Shown: positions 17,973 to 27,043 of the stretch, piece after piece
Position numbering within the stretch: position 1 is the first letter of the stretch
How the letters are laid out: each line of letters begins with the position of its first letter
Source: Microbacterium sufflavum
GTDB lineage: Bacteria > Actinomycetota > Actinomycetes > Actinomycetales > Microbacteriaceae
Length of the DNA: 64,000 nt
Direction of reading: 5' to 3'
Assembly (NCBI RefSeq): GCF_023091155.1
Contig: NZ_JAHWXK010000001.1
Span: forward strand, 1,984,001-2,048,000
The notes under the pieces: model-generated
Database searches by the model: none
What the model was told of the DNA's origin: nothing
What the model saw: the letters and a program-made list of their open reading frames with translations, nothing else
Translations under genes and position numbers: made by a program

Positions 17973-18989
17973 ATGACCGGAATATTGGTGCAGGACGTCA
18001 GCAGGGCCTTCGGGACGGTGCAGGCCGTACGCTCGGCCACCCTCCGCGCGGAACCGGGCAAGGTGACCGGACTGGTCGGGCCCAACGGTGCGGGCAAGAC
18101 CACGCTGCTGCTCATGCTCGCGTCGCTCCTGGCACCCGACACGGGCACGATCCGCATCGGCGGCGTCGACCCGGCCGAAGATCCGCTCGCGGCCCGGCGA
18201 CTGCTCGGCTGGATGCCCGACGCCCTCGGCGCCTGGCCCTCGCTCACCGCCCGCGAGACCATCGTCACGACCGCCCGGCTCTACGGCATCACCGCTGCGG
18301 ACGCCGCCGTCCGCGCCCAGCAGCTGCTCGCCCTCGTCGGCCTGGGCGAGCTCGCCGACTCGCCGGCCAAGGTGCTGTCGCGCGGACAGAAGCAGAAGCT
18401 CGGCCTCGCCCGCGCCCTCGTGCACGACCCCCAGGTGCTGCTCCTCGACGAGCCGGCCTCCGGACTCGACCCCGAAGCGCGCGTGCAGCTGCGGGTGCTG
18501 CTGCGCCGGTTCGCGGCCGAGGGTCGCACGATCCTCATCTCCAGCCACATCCTGTCGGAGCTCGAGGAGGTCGTCGACGACGCCGTGTTCCTCGTCGCCG
18601 GATCGGTGGTCGACGCCGCCCCCGCGCAGAGCAGCGTGCGCGCGTGGCGCATCCGCCTGGCGGGCGTCACCCCGGAGCGTCTGAGCGCCGACACCTGGCA
18701 GGTCGCATCGCAGCTCGGCCTCGCGCCCGAGTCGCTCGCCGTCGACCGCGGCGCCGTGCTCGTGGGGTTCGCCGGGGAGGACGCGGCCGCCCAGTCGCTG
18801 CGGCGGCTCGTGGAGGCGGGACTACCCGTGGCGGAGTTCGCGCCGGCGCAGAGCGACCTCGAGCACACGTTCCTGCACCTGCAGCACCCCGCGCCCGCAC
18901 AGCCGGCGACCGCGCCGACCCCGCCACCGCCCGCCCCGCCCGCGGCCACATCGCCCGCGACCACCGAAGGAACGGAGGCCGGCGCATGA
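17973..18989 (+). CDS. ABC transporter ATP-binding protein (ABC-2 type)
   Basis: The 338-residue ATPase has Walker A GPNGAGKTT (about 36-44), a Q-loop region, signature LSRGQKQKLGLAR (arginine in place of the second residue of SGGQ, common in ABC-2 systems), Walker B LLLDEPASGLD and the H-loop SSHILSELEE. An accessory domain follows and the chain ends in about 45 residues rich in Pro, Ala and Thr. It energises the permease encoded next. The ATG overlaps no other gene, and a CAGACT box ends 6 bases before it, so it may be leaderless. It overlaps the permease start by ATGA. The substrate is unknown. Confidence 0.92.
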   Translation: MTGILVQDVSRAFGTVQAVRSATLRAEPGKVTGLVGPNGAGKTTLLLMLASLLAPDTGTIRIGGVDPAEDPLAARRLLGWMPDALGAWPSLTARETIVTTARLYGITAADAAVRAQQLLALVGLGELADSPAKVLSRGQKQKLGLARALVHDPQVLLLDEPASGLDPEARVQLRVLLRRFAAEGRTILISSHILSELEEVVDDAVFLVAGSVVDAAPAQSSVRAWRIRLAGVTPERLSADTWQVASQLGLAPESLAVDRGAVLVGFAGEDAAAQSLRRLVEAGLPVAEFAPAQSDLEHTFLHLQHPAPAQPATAPTPPPPAPPAATSPATTEGTEAGA

Positions 18990-20005
18990 GTCTCGCGAAC
19001 ATCGGCATCATCGCCCGGCTCGAACTCACGCAGCGGCTGCGGAGCGTCGGCTGGTACGTGCTCCTCGGCGTCTTCGCCCTCGTGCTGCTGGGCATCACCG
19101 GGCTCGCGTTCGCCGTGTACTCCTGGGGCGACGCGGTCGGCGCCGGGGTGTACTCCATCGTCGTCAACATCGTGCTGCTGCTCGTGGTGCTCGTCTCGCC
19201 GACGCTCAGCGGCAACGCGATCAACGGCGACCGCGATGCCGCCACCCTCGGCGCCATCCAGGTCACGGCCGCGTCGACCGGCGACATCATGCTGGGCAAG
19301 CTCCTCGCCGCCATCGCGACCGGTGGGGCGTTCCTGCTCGTCGCCGTGCCGTTCCTGGCGCTGTCGTTGCTCGGTGGCGGCGCCGATCCGCTCGTGCTCC
19401 TGGTGTCACTGCTCGTGCTCGCGGCCGAGATCGTGGTGGTGGCCGCGATCGGGGTCGGGCTCAGCGGGCTCATCGCGCGCCCCCTGTTCTCCGTCGCGGC
19501 CACCTACCTCGTCGTCTCGGGGCTCGTGGTGGGCACGCTGATCGTCTTCGCGCTGGGCGGCATGGCCATCCGCAGCGAGGCCACCAGCTACAGCCGTCCG
19601 TACGACGCGAACGGCAACGTCGAGTGCGACCGGTGGGAGGTGTCGACGACCTACGAGGCGCCGCGCTTCGACCTGGTGTGGTGGGCGCTCGCCGCGAACC
19701 CGTTCGTGGTGCTCGCGGACGCCACGCCCACCGAGTTCTCCAGGGACGGGTACCCCGTCGACCTGTTCGGCCAGATCAAGTACGGCCTGCGCAGCGCCCA
19801 GCAGTCACCGCTGGAGCAGCGGTGGGACGAGTGCGACACGGACGGGAACTACCGCACGCCGCAGGAGGTCATCGAGTCGTCGGTGCCCAGCTGGTTCGTG
19901 GGGCTCGGGGTGCAGGTCGTGATCGCCGGATCGCTGTTCGCCGGGGCCTGGGCGCGCACCCGCACGCCCGCGCGACGCCTGCCGCCCGGCACGCGGATCG
20001 CCTGA
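18986..20005 (+). CDS. ABC-2 type transporter permease
   Basis: The 339-residue protein has six predicted membrane segments: near 20-45, 55-80, 105-130, 135-160, 165-190, and a last one near 300-320 after a long extracytoplasmic loop (about 195-295). The two cysteines of that loop (NVECDRWE and WDECDTDG) may pair. This plan fits the permease of an ABC-2 exporter working with the ATPase encoded immediately upstream, with which it is coupled by a 4-base ATGA overlap. The frame is open further upstream, but that part lies within the ATPase gene. No substrate can be assigned. Confidence 0.88.
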   Translation: MSLANIGIIARLELTQRLRSVGWYVLLGVFALVLLGITGLAFAVYSWGDAVGAGVYSIVVNIVLLLVVLVSPTLSGNAINGDRDAATLGAIQVTAASTGDIMLGKLLAAIATGGAFLLVAVPFLALSLLGGGADPLVLLVSLLVLAAEIVVVAAIGVGLSGLIARPLFSVAATYLVVSGLVVGTLIVFALGGMAIRSEATSYSRPYDANGNVECDRWEVSTTYEAPRFDLVWWALAANPFVVLADATPTEFSRDGYPVDLFGQIKYGLRSAQQSPLEQRWDECDTDGNYRTPQEVIESSVPSWFVGLGVQVVIAGSLFAGAWARTRTPARRLPPGTRIA

Positions 20006-20017
20006 CGGTACGGGAGG

Positions 20018-20743
20018 TCACGCCCTGTGCTCGGATTCTCTGACCCAGCTCGAGTACTCGACGAGTGCTCTGACGTCCGACGCCGCCAACACGCGAAGGT
20101 CGTCGTCGGGGAACAGGGTCTGAACGGTGAGCACAGGATGGCCCTCCGCATCGAGACGACTTCCCACGGCTTCGAGGTTGAGCGGATCGGCGCGGACGAT
20201 TCGAGCGTGTGCATCGCGCACCTGCGCGAGCGTGTGGGCGGAGGCTACGACGCGGAGATCGTCGCCGAAGAACGGGCGTAGTCGATCCCGCACCGTGTCG
20301 ACGTCGTACGCCACCACGTAGTGAAGGTAGTGGCGTGACCCGTGACGCTCCTGGCACAACGGAACCCACTCGGCCGCGAGGGGCGGATCGTCGGAGAACA
20401 GCAGGTTCGCTACGTCCTCGGTGAACGGCGCGTCGAACGGCGCGGGAACATGCTCCTCGATTCCGCGGAATCTCGCCGGCGGTTCGCGCGTTAACGCTGG
20501 ACGCGCCGAGATCACCCGGAGCGCACGCTCCGTCACCGTTGCCTGGATCTGCACGAGGCCGCCGTCCTGAGCGGCCAGAAGTTCGGCGCTCGGATCGGTG
20601 AGACGCAGTCGCGCTCCTGGAAGCGGTGGTTCGGAGGGGCGCTCGATCTCAAGCTGGGAATCGCCCTCTCGTCGAAGAGCGCCCGTGCATGTCACCGTCG
20701 AGCCCACGCCGAGGAATGCTGTAAGGGGTTCGATAGGGGGCAT
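20018..20743 (-). CDS. Hypothetical protein, probably cytoplasmic
   Basis: I do not recognise this 241-residue protein. It has no signal peptide or membrane segment. The N-terminal 80 residues (GVGSTVTCTGALRREGDSQLE ... VQIQATVTER) look like a small beta-rich domain, and the rest is mixed with many Asp and Arg residues. The start is uncertain: ATG 20743 shares a base with the stop of the upstream gene (TGATG), and ATG 20749 lies two codons earlier. Either way it is coupled to the small secreted protein gene. Both genes have visibly lower GC than their surroundings, which suggests later acquisition. Confidence 0.7.
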   Translation of the reverse strand: MPPIEPLTAFLGVGSTVTCTGALRREGDSQLEIERPSEPPLPGARLRLTDPSAELLAAQDGGLVQIQATVTERALRVISARPALTREPPARFRGIEEHVPAPFDAPFTEDVANLLFSDDPPLAAEWVPLCQERHGSRHYLHYVVAYDVDTVRDRLRPFFGDDLRVVASAHTLAQVRDAHARIVRADPLNLEAVGSRLDAEGHPVLTVQTLFPDDDLRVLAASDVRALVEYSSWVRESEHRA

Positions 20744-21066
20744 CAGCATCCGCAGAGGTCGTAGGGGTTGTCTTCCAGGACCCAGAGCGCGTATTTATAA
20801 GGCGGCCATGGGTAACCGGGAGCCTTCGTGTCGCGACGGCACTGGTGATCATAGAGGCCGTACTTGGCCGCGAGGCCAGACGACTTCAGGTGCTTCCAGC
20901 GAGCTTCGCAGGTGCTGATCGATTTGAAACCGCTTTGCCATGGACGCCAATGCATCGCCGCGCTAGCCTGCTCTGCTGTCCCGATGGTCAGCATGAAGGC
21001 CAACAGGGCCGTCAAAATAGCGGCGGAGCATCGGGATCCCCGCCCGGAATTGACTGTCGTTTGCAC
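20743..21066 (-). CDS. Small secreted cysteine-containing protein, unknown
   Basis: The 107-residue product has a signal peptide (AAILTALLAFMLTIGTAEQASA, in two halves around residue 26, cleavage near 36-38). The mature part of about 70 residues is rich in Trp, Tyr, Lys and Pro. Mature cysteines at 53, 76, 105 and 107 could form two disulphides; the chain ends CGC. I do not recognise the family. The GTG start at 21066 is chosen because GAGGGAG lies 7 bases before it. The coding sequence is of lower GC than its neighbours and contains the AT-rich run GTATTTATAA. It precedes and overlaps the unknown cytoplasmic gene, so the two may work as a unit. Confidence 0.7.
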   Translation of the reverse strand: MQTTVNSGRGSRCSAAILTALLAFMLTIGTAEQASAAMHWRPWQSGFKSISTCEARWKHLKSSGLAAKYGLYDHQCRRDTKAPGYPWPPYKYALWVLEDNPYDLCGC

Positions 21067-21214
21067 GTTGCTACTCCCTCGAAACTGGTGGACCCGGGCA
21101 TCAGGACCGGTCGGAATCCGGGCCTCGTGCGGGCCACGGTAAGTCGAAGTCGCGGGTACGCGGACGCAGGGGTTTTGGGATATCGGGATGAAACAGCGAC
21201 GGAGGCCGCGGGAT

Positions 21215-21247
21215 CGCCACCCGCCGTTCACCGTCCGTGCACCGGGC
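21215..21247 (+). promoter_or_regulatory. Candidate Pho box (three 11-base repeats)
   Basis: Three contiguous 11-base units, CGCCACCCGCC, GTTCACCGTCC and GTGCACCGGGC, share CACC in register; the second is a perfect GTTCACC core. This matches the direct-repeat form of actinobacterial PhoP sites. It lies about 83 bases ahead of the phytase-like surface protein gene. The remaining intergenic sequence from 21067 to 21329 shows no gene. Confidence 0.45.
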
Positions 21248-21329
21248 GGACCGACGGCGTCCACCGGGGGTCGGTGGTCTGGGCTCGTACCCGTCTGAGC
21301 CCGTCCGGGCGATCCCTCCAGGAGACTCC

Positions 21330-24300
21330 ATGCCCCGCTTGCAGTCCGCAGCGGCGGTCGCGGCGGTGTGCGCACTGAGCGCCGCCGCCCTGCTCGCCGC
21401 CCCCGCCGCGGTCGCCGCCACCGGCGTCCGTCCGACCGAAGAGACCGCGCCGGTCGCCGACCCGTCGGGGCTCGTACTGAACGAGATCGTCTACGACGAC
21501 GCGCCCACCGGGCTCGCCGACCAGGTCGAGCTGTACAACGCGGGCGACACCCCCGTGGACCTCGCGGGCTGGACCATCGCCGACGAGAAGCGCGACAGCG
21601 TCGGTCGAGCACCGGAGGGCATGGTGCTGGCGCCCGGCGAGTTCCTCGTGCTCGTGAAGGACGTGGACTTCCCGTTCGGGCTCGGCAAGGGCGACGAGGT
21701 CGTGCTCGTCGACCCCAGCGGCGTCGAGGTCGACTCCTACGCGTACGACAACACGGCCCCGCTGTCGGTATGGGCGCGCTGCCCCGACGGCACGGGGGCC
21801 TGGGCGCCGGCGACCGCGGTGACCCCGGGAGCGCCCAACGACTGCAGCGTCGCGCCCGTCGACGGCTCGATCCGCATCAACGAGGTCGACTCGCAGCCCG
21901 CCGACTGGGTGGAGTTCCACAACCCGGGCACCGAGGCGCTCGACCTCTCCGGATACGAGATCCGCGACAACTCCGACGACCACCGCTGGACGTTCCTGCC
22001 GGGCACGCAGATCGCGGCGGGACAGTTCCTCGTGGTGGAGGAGGGCACGATCGGCCTGGTCGACGGCGTCGAGACCGCGTTCCGCGACCCGATCGGCATC
22101 GGCAGCGCCGACCGCATCCGTCTCTTCGACGCGTCGGGAGCGATGATCGACGACACGCTGCCCTGGCAGGGTCATGCCGTGATCGACGGGGACGCCGCCG
22201 CGGCCACTCTGGCCCGCTGCCCCGACGGGGTCGGCGCGTTCGTGCTCGCCTACGCGACCCCGGGAGCGGCGAACTCCTGCGTCCTGCCGTCGGTCGCGAT
22301 CAACGAGATCGAGTCGAACGGCGACGCCACCGACTGGGTCGAGGTCATCAACACCGGCAGCACGCCGGTCGACCTGTCGGGGTGGACCGTGATGGACAAC
22401 GACCCGGTCGGGCACGCCGCCGAGACCACGCCGCTTCCCGCCGGCACCGTGCTGGCGCCCGGCGGCTACCTGGTGTTCGACCAGCCCGAGGACTTCGTCT
22501 TCGGGCTCGGCAACGGCGACACCGTGACGATCCGCGACGCGAACGGCACCGCGGTCGATCAGCACGTGTACCCCGCACACGCCGAGGGTGTGTGGGCGCG
22601 CTGCGCCGACGGCTCGGGCGAGTTCATCGATGCACCAGCCGCCACCAAGGGAGCGCGCAACGCCTGCGGCAACCCGGTGCGCATCAACGAGGTGGAGTCT
22701 GACGGCGGCTCGCCCGACGACTGGGTCGAGCTCGTGAACCCGACGACGGCGGCCCTCGACGTGTCGGGCATCGTCGTGAAGGACGACGACGACGCGCACG
22801 CCTACGCGATCCCCGCCGGCACCTCGATCGCCGCGGGCGGCTACCTCGTGATCGAGCGCGCGCAGCTCGGGTTCGGCCTCGGCGGAGGCGACGCGGTGCG
22901 TTTGTTCGACGGCGATCTGCTCGTCGACGAGACCAGCTGGGGTGAGGGGCACGCGGCCGTCACCTGGGGCCGCTGCCCCGATCTGACGGGCGCCTTCGCG
23001 GTCACTGCGGAGTCGACCAAGGGTGCAGCGAACGTGTGCGCCGGCGAGGTGCCGGTGGGCGTGTGGCCCGGCTCCGCGGAGGTGCGCGTGGTCGACGAGA
23101 CCCCGACGTTCCTGGAGGACAGCTCCGGCCTCGACGTGCAGGAGACGGCCGACGGTGCGGTGCTGTGGGCCGTGGACAACGGCGAGGGGCGCATCTGGAA
23201 GCTCGATGCGCACGCCGACGGCTCGGTCGAGAAGGCCGACGGCTGGGACGAGGGCAAGCGCGTCCGCTTCCAGAAGGATGCGCAGGACCCCGGCGCCGCC
23301 GGCCCCGACACCGAGGGCATCACGGTCGACGGCGACGGCTTCGTCTACGTCGCCTCCGAGCGCGACAACAGCGCGAAGGGCGTGAACCGGAACGTCGTGC
23401 TGAAGGTCGACCCCGAGGCGAACGCCGGAGACCTGGTCGCCCTGCAGGAGTGGGATCTGACGGCACTGCTTCCCGCGGTCGGCGCGAACCTCGGCGTGGA
23501 GGCCGTGCAGTGGGTGCCGGACGCGGCGCTCGCCGGGAAGCTCTTCGACGACACCACGGGCGCCGCCTACGACCCCGCTGACCACGCCGGTCACGGCAGC
23601 GGCCTGTTCCTGGTCGCGGTGGAGGACAACGGGCACGTCTACGCTTTCGCGCTCGCCGCGGACGGCACCGCGACCCTGGTGTCGGAGCTCGCGCCGGGTC
23701 TCGCCGGCGTCATGGCCCTCGACTGGGACACGGTGCGGAACACGCTGTGGGCGGTCTGCGACGACGGCTGCCAGGGTCGTTCGGCCGAGATCACCCTCAA
23801 CGGCACCGCACAGCCGGGCATCGCCCACTATGCGCGACCAGCGGGCATGCCCGACATCAACAACGAGGGCTTCGCGACCGCGCCGGCCTCGCTGTCTGTC
23901 GACGGACAGCGCCCGGTGTGGTGGTTCGCCGACGGCTTCGCCGCGCAGGCGCTGCGCACGGGCACGCTGCCAGGCGGCGTGGACGGCGAGAACCCGGGCA
24001 CCGGCACGCCGCCGCTGCCGGGGACCGACCTCGTCGACGGCAACCGCCACGGCGTGACGGTCGACCCGGCGGTCGCGAGCCGGGGCCAGCGGGTCACGGT
24101 CACGGTCGGCTCCGCCGCCGCCGGCACCGCCGCCGAGGTGTGGCTGTACTCCGACCCGGTGCGCCTCGCCACGGGGACCCTCTCGGCGACGGGCGCCCTC
24201 ACGGTCACGGTCCCGGCGGACGCGGCCCTTGGTGCCCACCGCATCGCGGTCTACGCGGCGGACGGAGCCCTGCTGGGCTGGGCTGACCTGCGCATCGCGG

Positions 24301-24428
24301 AGGGCACGGGCGCCGCGGGCGGCCTCGCTGCCACGGGCGCAGAGCTTCCGGTCGCGGCGGCGGTGCTGGCGCTCGTGCTGCTCACGTCCGGTGCGGTGGC
24401 GGTCGGACGCCGCCGTCGCGCGCACTGA
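21330..24428 (+). CDS. Cell-wall-anchored lamin-tail / phytase-like protein
   Basis: The 1032-residue protein has a signal peptide (residues 1 to about 30). Four lamin-tail domains follow (about 45-170, 178-315, 318-450, 450-570). Each ends in an R-C-P/A-D segment and a closing cysteine (for example LARCPDGVGAFV ... ANSC), so each domain probably carries one disulphide. Residues about 580-880 form a beta-propeller (GLDVQETADGAVLWAVDNGE, EGITVDGDGFVYVASE) resembling the esterase-like/phytase-like family. An Ig-like segment follows, then LAATG at 999-1003, a hydrophobic helix and an RRRRAH tail, the pattern of a class E sortase substrate. It would be fixed to the wall and act on an extracellular, perhaps phosphorylated, substrate. 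AGGAG precedes the ATG. Confidence 0.85.
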   Translation: MPRLQSAAAVAAVCALSAAALLAAPAAVAATGVRPTEETAPVADPSGLVLNEIVYDDAPTGLADQVELYNAGDTPVDLAGWTIADEKRDSVGRAPEGMVLAPGEFLVLVKDVDFPFGLGKGDEVVLVDPSGVEVDSYAYDNTAPLSVWARCPDGTGAWAPATAVTPGAPNDCSVAPVDGSIRINEVDSQPADWVEFHNPGTEALDLSGYEIRDNSDDHRWTFLPGTQIAAGQFLVVEEGTIGLVDGVETAFRDPIGIGSADRIRLFDASGAMIDDTLPWQGHAVIDGDAAAATLARCPDGVGAFVLAYATPGAANSCVLPSVAINEIESNGDATDWVEVINTGSTPVDLSGWTVMDNDPVGHAAETTPLPAGTVLAPGGYLVFDQPEDFVFGLGNGDTVTIRDANGTAVDQHVYPAHAEGVWARCADGSGEFIDAPAATKGARNACGNPVRINEVESDGGSPDDWVELVNPTTAALDVSGIVVKDDDDAHAYAIPAGTSIAAGGYLVIERAQLGFGLGGGDAVRLFDGDLLVDETSWGEGHAAVTWGRCPDLTGAFAVTAESTKGAANVCAGEVPVGVWPGSAEVRVVDETPTFLEDSSGLDVQETADGAVLWAVDNGEGRIWKLDAHADGSVEKADGWDEGKRVRFQKDAQDPGAAGPDTEGITVDGDGFVYVASERDNSAKGVNRNVVLKVDPEANAGDLVALQEWDLTALLPAVGANLGVEAVQWVPDAALAGKLFDDTTGAAYDPADHAGHGSGLFLVAVEDNGHVYAFALAADGTATLVSELAPGLAGVMALDWDTVRNTLWAVCDDGCQGRSAEITLNGTAQPGIAHYARPAGMPDINNEGFATAPASLSVDGQRPVWWFADGFAAQALRTGTLPGGVDGENPGTGTPPLPGTDLVDGNRHGVTVDPAVASRGQRVTVTVGSAAAGTAAEVWLYSDPVRLATGTLSATGALTVTVPADAALGAHRIAVYAADGALLGWADLRIAEGTGAAGGLAATGAELPVAAAVLALVLLTSGAVAVGRRRRAH

Positions 24429-24435
24429 TCGGGCG

Positions 24436-24468
24436 GAGGGGCGCGCGGGCGAGGCTCGCGCGCCCCTC
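24436..24468 (+). terminator. Terminator after the surface-protein gene
   Basis: GAGGGGCGCGCG (24436-24447) pairs perfectly with CGCGCGCCCCTC (24457-24468) around a 9-base loop, 8 bases after the stop. Confidence 0.8.
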
Positions 24469-24514
24469 TCGGCGTACGTACGACTCCCGCGACCGCGATG
24501 TCGGTGCCGCCGCC

Positions 24515-24520
24515 TAGACT
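24515..24520 (+). promoter_or_regulatory. -10 box TAGACT of pcrA
   Basis: TAGACT ends 9 bases before ATG 24530. The intervening CGTAAGGTC has only a weak AAGG, so the transcript leader is at most a few bases. Confidence 0.5.
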
Positions 24521-24529
24521 CGTAAGGTC

Positions 24530-26998
24530 ATGACCGAAGCCCCTCTCATCGTCCCCGGATCCGTCGGCCCCCAGTCCTCCGGCGCCCCCGCACAGGACGA
24601 CCTCCTCGCCGGCCTGAACCCGCAGCAGCTCGAGGCCGTCACCTACCGCGGCCCCGCACTCCTGATCGTCGCGGGGGCGGGGTCGGGCAAGACCAGCGTG
24701 CTCACGCGCCGCATCGCCTCGCTGCTCCGCAACCGCGAGGCGTGGCCGAGCCAGATCCTCGCCATCACCTTCACGAACAAGGCCGCCGGCGAGATGCGCG
24801 AGCGTGTCGAGGGCATCATCGGCGACGCCGCGCGGGGCATGTGGATCTCTACCTTCCACTCGGCCTGCGTGCGCATCCTCCGCCGCGAAGCGCAGCAGTT
24901 CGGCTTCACGAAGAACTTCACGATCTACGACTCCGGCGACTCGCGCGCGCTCATCAAGCGCCTGGTCAAGGAGCACGAGGCCGACGCGTACGGCCTCACC
25001 CCCGCCTCGGTGCAGGGGCGCATCTCCAAGCTCAAGAACGAGCTGTCCGACGCCGAGTCCTATGCGCGCCAGGCGAACATGACCGATCCGGCGGAGCGCG
25101 TGTTCGTCGAGGTGTTCGCCGACTACCAGCGGCAGCTGCAGCGCGCGAACGCGTTCGACTTCGACGACCTGATCGGGCAGACCGTGTACCTGTTCCGGGC
25201 GTTCCCGCAGGTCGCGGACACGTATCGGCGGCGGTTCCGGCACATCCTGGTCGACGAGTACCAGGACACCAACCACGCCCAGTACGCGCTCATCCACGAA
25301 CTCACGCGTCCGGTGTCGGGTGTCGGATCGGCGCCCGATCCGTATGCCTCGAACGGCATGATGATCTTCGAGCCCGACCCCGAGCCCTCCGCGGGCGCGG
25401 GCGAACCGGGAGCCTCGCTCACGGTGGTCGGCGACTCCGACCAATCGATCTACGCGTTCCGCGGCGCCGACATCCGCAACATCAGCGAGTTCGAGCGCGA
25501 CTTCCCCGGCGCGAAGGTCGTGCTGCTGGAGCAGAACTACCGCTCTACGCAGAACATCCTCTCCGCGGCGAACGCCGTGATCGGCAACAACTTCGACCGC
25601 AAGGACAAGAAGCTCTGGAGCGACCGGGGCGACGGTGACAAGATCATCGGGTTCACCGGCTACTCGCAGCACGACGAGGCGCAGTTCGTCGCCGACGAGG
25701 TCGAGGCGCTGCACCGCGCCGGCATGCCGTACTCCGAGATGGCCGTGTTCTATCGCACGAACTCGCAGTCGCGCGCGCTGGAGGAGATCTTCATCCGCTC
25801 GGCCGTGCCCTACAAGATCATGGGCGGCACCAAGTTCTACGAGCGCGCCGAGATCAAGGACGCGCTGGCCTACCTGGTCGCCGTCGCGAACCCGGCCGAT
25901 GAGATGGCGGTGCGCCGCATCCTCAACAAGCCGCGGCGCGGCATCGGCGATGTGACCGAGACCGCGATCGCCCGGTTCGCCGACGAGCACGGCATCACGT
26001 TCCGGGAGGCGCTGTCGATGCCCGGTCAGCTCGGTGTCGGGCCCAAGATCCAGGCCGCGATCGCGCAGCTCGACGCCGTGCTCGCGGAGGCGACCGCGAT
26101 CATGCTGCCCGCCACGGGCGAGGTGCCGCCGCCCACGTCGGTCGCCGACGGTCTGAGCCTGCTGCTGTCCAAGAGCGGCTACCTCGACGCGCTGCGCGCC
26201 AGCCGCGACCCGCAGGACGAGGCGCGCGTGGAGAACCTCGACGAGTTCGTCGCCGTGACCCGCGACTTCGCGCGCAACAACCCCGAGGGCACGATCACCG
26301 ACTTCCTCACCGAGGTCGCCCTGGTGTCCGACGCCGACGACCTCGACGACGAGTCGGGGTCGGTGTCGCTCATGACGATGCACACCGCCAAGGGCCTGGA
26401 GTACGACGCGGTGTTCGTGACGGGTGTGGAGGAAGACCTCATCCCGCACCGCATCTCGGCGGGGGAGCCCGGGGGGCCGCAGGAGGAGCGTCGACTGTTC
26501 TACGTCGGCATCACCCGCGCCCGCAAGCGCCTGCACCTGTCGCTCGCGATGACGCGGGCTCAGTTCGGCGAGGTGTCGGTGGCGATGCCGAGCCGGTTCC
26601 TGCAGGAGATCCCCGCGGCGCTGATCGATTGGCGGCAGTCGCCCGGCGACGTGAACTCGCGCGGCGGCATGCAGTCGAGGGCGCTCAACGCGCGGCGCTC
26701 GGGCGGCTTCGGCGGTTCGGGCTCCGGCGACCGGTTCGGCGTCAAGCCGCTGCCGCGGGAGTCGCTCAAGCCCCTGTCGACCGCGATGGACAAGATCCCC
26801 AACCGGGTGACGGCCAAGATGCGCGACAACGGCGACCTGGAGCTCGCGGCGGGCGACCGCATCCGGCACGTCGACTTCGGCGAGGGCCGCGTGGACGCGG
26901 TCACGGGCGAGGGGGCGAAGCGGATCGCCCACGTGCGGTTCGACACGGCGGGGCAGAAGAAGCTGCTCATCAAGGTCGCGCCGATCGAGAAGCTGTAG
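24530..26998 (+). CDS. pcrA: UvrD/PcrA-type ATP-dependent DNA helicase
   Basis: The 822-residue SF1A helicase has the full motif series: the Q-motif LNPQQLEAV, Walker A GAGSGKTS (about 46-53), VDEYQDTN (motif II), QSIYAFRGAD (III), QNYRSTQNIL (IV), TMHTAKGLEYDAVF (V) and FYVGITRARKRL (VI). A C-terminal Tudor-like domain (GDRIRHVDFGEGRVDAV) that binds RNA polymerase in PcrA is present. An extra Gly/Ser/Asp-rich insertion of about 30 residues lies between motifs II and III (about 262-297). It unwinds DNA 3'-5' in nucleotide excision repair and in clearing replication or transcription conflicts. Confidence 0.95.
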   Translation: MTEAPLIVPGSVGPQSSGAPAQDDLLAGLNPQQLEAVTYRGPALLIVAGAGSGKTSVLTRRIASLLRNREAWPSQILAITFTNKAAGEMRERVEGIIGDAARGMWISTFHSACVRILRREAQQFGFTKNFTIYDSGDSRALIKRLVKEHEADAYGLTPASVQGRISKLKNELSDAESYARQANMTDPAERVFVEVFADYQRQLQRANAFDFDDLIGQTVYLFRAFPQVADTYRRRFRHILVDEYQDTNHAQYALIHELTRPVSGVGSAPDPYASNGMMIFEPDPEPSAGAGEPGASLTVVGDSDQSIYAFRGADIRNISEFERDFPGAKVVLLEQNYRSTQNILSAANAVIGNNFDRKDKKLWSDRGDGDKIIGFTGYSQHDEAQFVADEVEALHRAGMPYSEMAVFYRTNSQSRALEEIFIRSAVPYKIMGGTKFYERAEIKDALAYLVAVANPADEMAVRRILNKPRRGIGDVTETAIARFADEHGITFREALSMPGQLGVGPKIQAAIAQLDAVLAEATAIMLPATGEVPPPTSVADGLSLLLSKSGYLDALRASRDPQDEARVENLDEFVAVTRDFARNNPEGTITDFLTEVALVSDADDLDDESGSVSLMTMHTAKGLEYDAVFVTGVEEDLIPHRISAGEPGGPQEERRLFYVGITRARKRLHLSLAMTRAQFGEVSVAMPSRFLQEIPAALIDWRQSPGDVNSRGGMQSRALNARRSGGFGGSGSGDRFGVKPLPRESLKPLSTAMDKIPNRVTAKMRDNGDLELAAGDRIRHVDFGEGRVDAVTGEGAKRIAHVRFDTAGQKKLLIKVAPIEKL

Positions 26999-27030
26999 CG
27001 CCGCGCGCGGGGCCGGAACACGCAGACGGT

Positions 27031-27036
27031 TAGGCT
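27031..27036 (+). promoter_or_regulatory. -10 box TAGGCT of the SseB-like gene
   Basis: TAGGCT ends 7 bases before ATG 27044, again with no Shine-Dalgarno sequence. Confidence 0.55.
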
Positions 27037-27043
27037 GGCTCAT

